A DNA stretch of 7,658 nucleotides, from NCBI GenBank assembly GCA_050330055.1, contig JBHJOF010000151.1:1-7658 (forward strand), in the 5' to 3' direction. Shown piece by piece: positions 6,661 through 7,658 of the stretch. Source of the stretch: JBHJOF01 sp050330055 (GTDB taxonomy: Bacteria; Pseudomonadota; Alphaproteobacteria; Kiloniellales; JAKSDN01). The notes beneath the pieces were generated by a model that was given only the letters and a program-made list of their open reading frames with translations, ran no database searches and had not been told where the DNA came from. Each line of letters opens with the position of its first letter. Within the stretch, counting starts at the first letter, position 1. Made by a program: the position numbers and the translations under genes.

Positions 6661-6686
6661 CGCGGCGCGAAGCTATGCGCAGCGCT
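6661..6686. repeat. Right degenerate direct repeat flanking the palindromic unit
   Basis: Partner of 6502-6530, starting two bases after the right end of the palindromic unit. It runs into the perfect palindrome GCAGCGCTGC (6679-6688). Confidence 0.5.
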
Positions 6687-6712
6687 GCAGCGTTGGGTGT
6701 GGCAAGAGCGAG

Positions 6713-6745
6713 CCTTTCCCGCCTGAGAAAGGTCTGAAACGGGAA
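6713..6745 (+). promoter_or_regulatory. Structured leader of tag; possible pseudoknot over the ribosome site
   Basis: CCTTTC (6713-6718) pairs with GAAAGG (6727-6732). TTCCCG (6716-6721) pairs with CGGGAA (6740-6745), which includes the GGGAA ribosome site 4 nt before the tag ATG. The stems overlap. They could be mutually exclusive, or, with CCTT/AAGG and CCCG/CGGG, form an H-type pseudoknot whose third loop is A-rich (TCTGAAA, 6733-6739). I do not recognise it as a known riboswitch class. Short stems of this kind can arise by chance. Confidence 0.3.
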
Positions 6746-6749
6746 CCAT

Positions 6750-7289
6750 ATGTCGAGCTACTGCGACTTCGCGCCGGGCAATCCGGTCCACGCCCACTAC
6801 CACGACCGGGAATACGGCTTCCCGACAGTCGACGAGGCGGCGCTGTTCGAGCGCCTGGTGCTGGAGATCAACCAGGCCGGCCTGTCCTGGGAGCTGATGC
6901 TGAAGAAGCGCGAGGGCTTCCGGGCCGCCTATGCCGGCTTCGATATCGACCGGGTGGCCGGCTTCGGCGAGCGAGACGTGGTCCGGCTGCTGGCCGACCC
7001 GGGCATCATCCGCAACCGCCTGAAGGTCGCCGCCGCGATCGAGAACGCCCGCCGCCTGCAGGCGATCCGCAGCGAGCGCGGCTCCTTCGCCGCCTGGATC
7101 GCCGCCCACCATCCCCGTCCCAAGGACGACTGGGTCAAGCTGTTCCGCAAGAGCTTCAAGTTCATGGGTGGCGAGATCGTCGGCGAGTTTCTGATGAGCA
7201 TCGGCTACCTGCCGGGGGCGCATCGGCCCGACTGCCCGGCCTACGCCCGCATCGCCGTCCTATCACCGCCCTGGCGGGTGGGTAACTAG
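6750..7289 (+). CDS. tag: DNA-3-methyladenine glycosylase I
   Basis: Base-excision repair enzyme that removes 3-methyladenine from alkylated DNA. The 179-residue protein is close to the usual length (E. coli Tag 187). The structural zinc site of the Tag family is complete: Cys5 and His18 near the N-terminus, and His158 and Cys162 in HRPDC near the C-terminus, with the same 13- and 4-residue separations as in E. coli. YHDREYG (17-23) matches the family YHDxEWG motif. LEINQAGLSW (38-47) holds Glu39, equivalent to E. coli Glu38 in the base pocket, and Trp47. FKFMGGEI (137-144) and GIIRNRLK (85-92) are further family signatures. The ATG has GGGAA 4 nt upstream. The gene is 274 nt from DUF1467 across a palindromic repeat region, so it probably has its own promoter. 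In relatives proS often follows DUF1467, so tag may be a local insertion or rearrangement. Confidence 0.94.
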   Translation: MSSYCDFAPGNPVHAHYHDREYGFPTVDEAALFERLVLEINQAGLSWELMLKKREGFRAAYAGFDIDRVAGFGERDVVRLLADPGIIRNRLKVAAAIENARRLQAIRSERGSFAAWIAAHHPRPKDDWVKLFRKSFKFMGGEIVGEFLMSIGYLPGAHRPDCPAYARIAVLSPPWRVGN

Positions 7290-7373
7290 ATGCTGTCAAA
7301 GCTGAAGTATCGGCCGCGCATAGCTGGTCGTTCTTCATCCGCCGCGTATTAGACGGTCGAGAATCACGCCGGG

Positions 7374-7455
7374 AGGGGGCTGTCCCCGGGCACGCGCTGA
7401 GCGCCCCAGAGGGGACAGTCCTCTGCGCTTCGCTCCGGGTACAGTCCCCGGACTG
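7374..7455. repeat. Hairpin array built on a GGGGACAGTCC motif
   Basis: A 14-pair stem (two G-T pairs) joins 7374-7387 with 7411-7424; its core is CTGTCCCC (7380-7387) against GGGGACAG (7411-7418). The motif ACAGTCC recurs in the same orientation at 7415-7421 and 7441-7447. The latter copy lies in a second hairpin, CCGGG (7435-7439) with CCCGG (7447-7451), or alternatively CAGTC/GACTG (7442-7446 / 7451-7455). This is unrelated in sequence to the hairpins around rnj. No T-tract follows, so it is not an obvious terminator for tag, although it lies 85 nt beyond the tag stop. Confidence 0.65.
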
Positions 7456-7458
7456 CGG

Positions 7459-7538
7459 AACTACCTTGCGTAGTCTGTCAAGAAATCAGAACAACTATCT
7501 GTTAAACTGCAATAATACCAAATCCCGATACTCATGAC
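7459..7538. other. AT-rich island in the gene-free 3' end
   Basis: By hand count 30 of 80 bases are G or C (about 38%), far below the GC-rich genes around it. No open reading frame or tRNA is visible. It could hold a promoter for a gene to the right of the window, or be residue of a mobile element. No convincing -35/-10 pair with normal spacing was found. Confidence 0.5.
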
Positions 7539-7553
7539 CGGGCTCCCATGCTT

Positions 7554-7621
7554 GGCGGCCCCCTGGTCCATTGGGGCCGCCTGCTTCGCGCGCGAGACGC
7601 CGCTTGCGGGCGGAGGCCCGC
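7554..7621. repeat. Two GC-rich hairpins near the right edge
   Basis: The first is a perfect 9-bp stem GGCGGCCCC (7554-7562) / GGGGCCGCC (7573-7581) with a 10-nt loop. The second is GCGGGC (7606-7611) / GCCCGC (7616-7621) closing a GGAG tetraloop. Neither is followed by a T-tract. Together with 7374-7455 they fill most of the gene-free 7290-7658 stretch, in which I see no supportable gene. Confidence 0.55.
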
Positions 7622-7640
7622 TCCTGCGGACTCGCGGCTC

Positions 7641-7652
7641 CTCAGCATGAGG
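7641..7652. repeat. Possible half copy of the rnj-flanking hairpin repeat
   Basis: CTCAGCATGAGG is identical to 12 bases of the arm-plus-loop half of the hairpin at 5723-5751 (read on the minus strand). The other half is not present in the bases to its left. It may be a decayed copy or chance, as 12 bases is short. Confidence 0.3.
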
Positions 7653-7658
7653 TAGTAG

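Noticed and set aside
6393..7223. 276-codon minus-strand frame opposite tag, running into the palindromic gap
   Set aside because: It runs across the repeat unit and antisense to tag, with no recognisable domain. It is a shadow frame.
6599..7285. 228-codon plus-strand frame overlapping tag in another frame
   Set aside because: It covers the palindromic gap and tag out of frame, and the product is Arg/Pro/Gly-rich noise.

Overview
This is a GC-rich bacterial chromosomal segment, most likely from an alphaproteobacterium. The gene order nuoM-nuoN-birA-coaX-rnj-mce-DUF1467 is the arrangement I know from many Alphaproteobacteria, and a complete RNase J next to a methylmalonyl-CoA epimerase fits that group. 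The order or family (for example something Rhodospirillales-like) cannot be fixed from this window. All recognised genes lie on the plus strand.

Layout. Positions 2-745 hold the 3' part of nuoM, followed after 16 nt by complete nuoN (762-2216). These are two proton-pumping membrane subunits of respiratory complex I. The nuoN stop codon overlaps the start of birA (2216-3016, biotin-protein ligase without a DNA-binding domain). A 9-nt gap leads to coaX (3026-3808, type III pantothenate kinase). Then come rnj (3960-5624, ribonuclease J), mce (5806-6210, methylmalonyl-CoA epimerase) and a small two-helix membrane protein of the DUF1467 family (6239-6475). After a palindrome-rich gap comes tag (6750-7289, DNA-3-methyladenine glycosylase I). 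The last 369 nt (7290-7658) contain no gene I can support, only hairpin-forming repeats and an AT-rich island.

The genes share an energy and cofactor theme. NuoM and NuoN belong to NADH dehydrogenase. BirA biotinylates carboxylases, which include propionyl-CoA carboxylase. CoaX starts coenzyme A synthesis. Mce acts on methylmalonyl-CoA, the product line of propionyl-CoA carboxylase. RNase J is the RNA-processing member of the cluster.

The unusual content is between the genes. Two pairs of inverted hairpins of one repeat family sit just before and just after rnj. They have an almost invariant 13-nt loop core and stems that vary by compensatory changes, which is the architecture of REP doublets (REPINs). 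A different, larger palindromic unit lies between DUF1467 and tag, framed by degenerate direct repeats. A third hairpin family built on a GGGGACAGTCC motif lies downstream of tag. The tag leader can also be drawn as a small pseudoknot that uses the Shine-Dalgarno bases. No novel protein system is visible; the noncoding repeat architecture is the part most worth following up.
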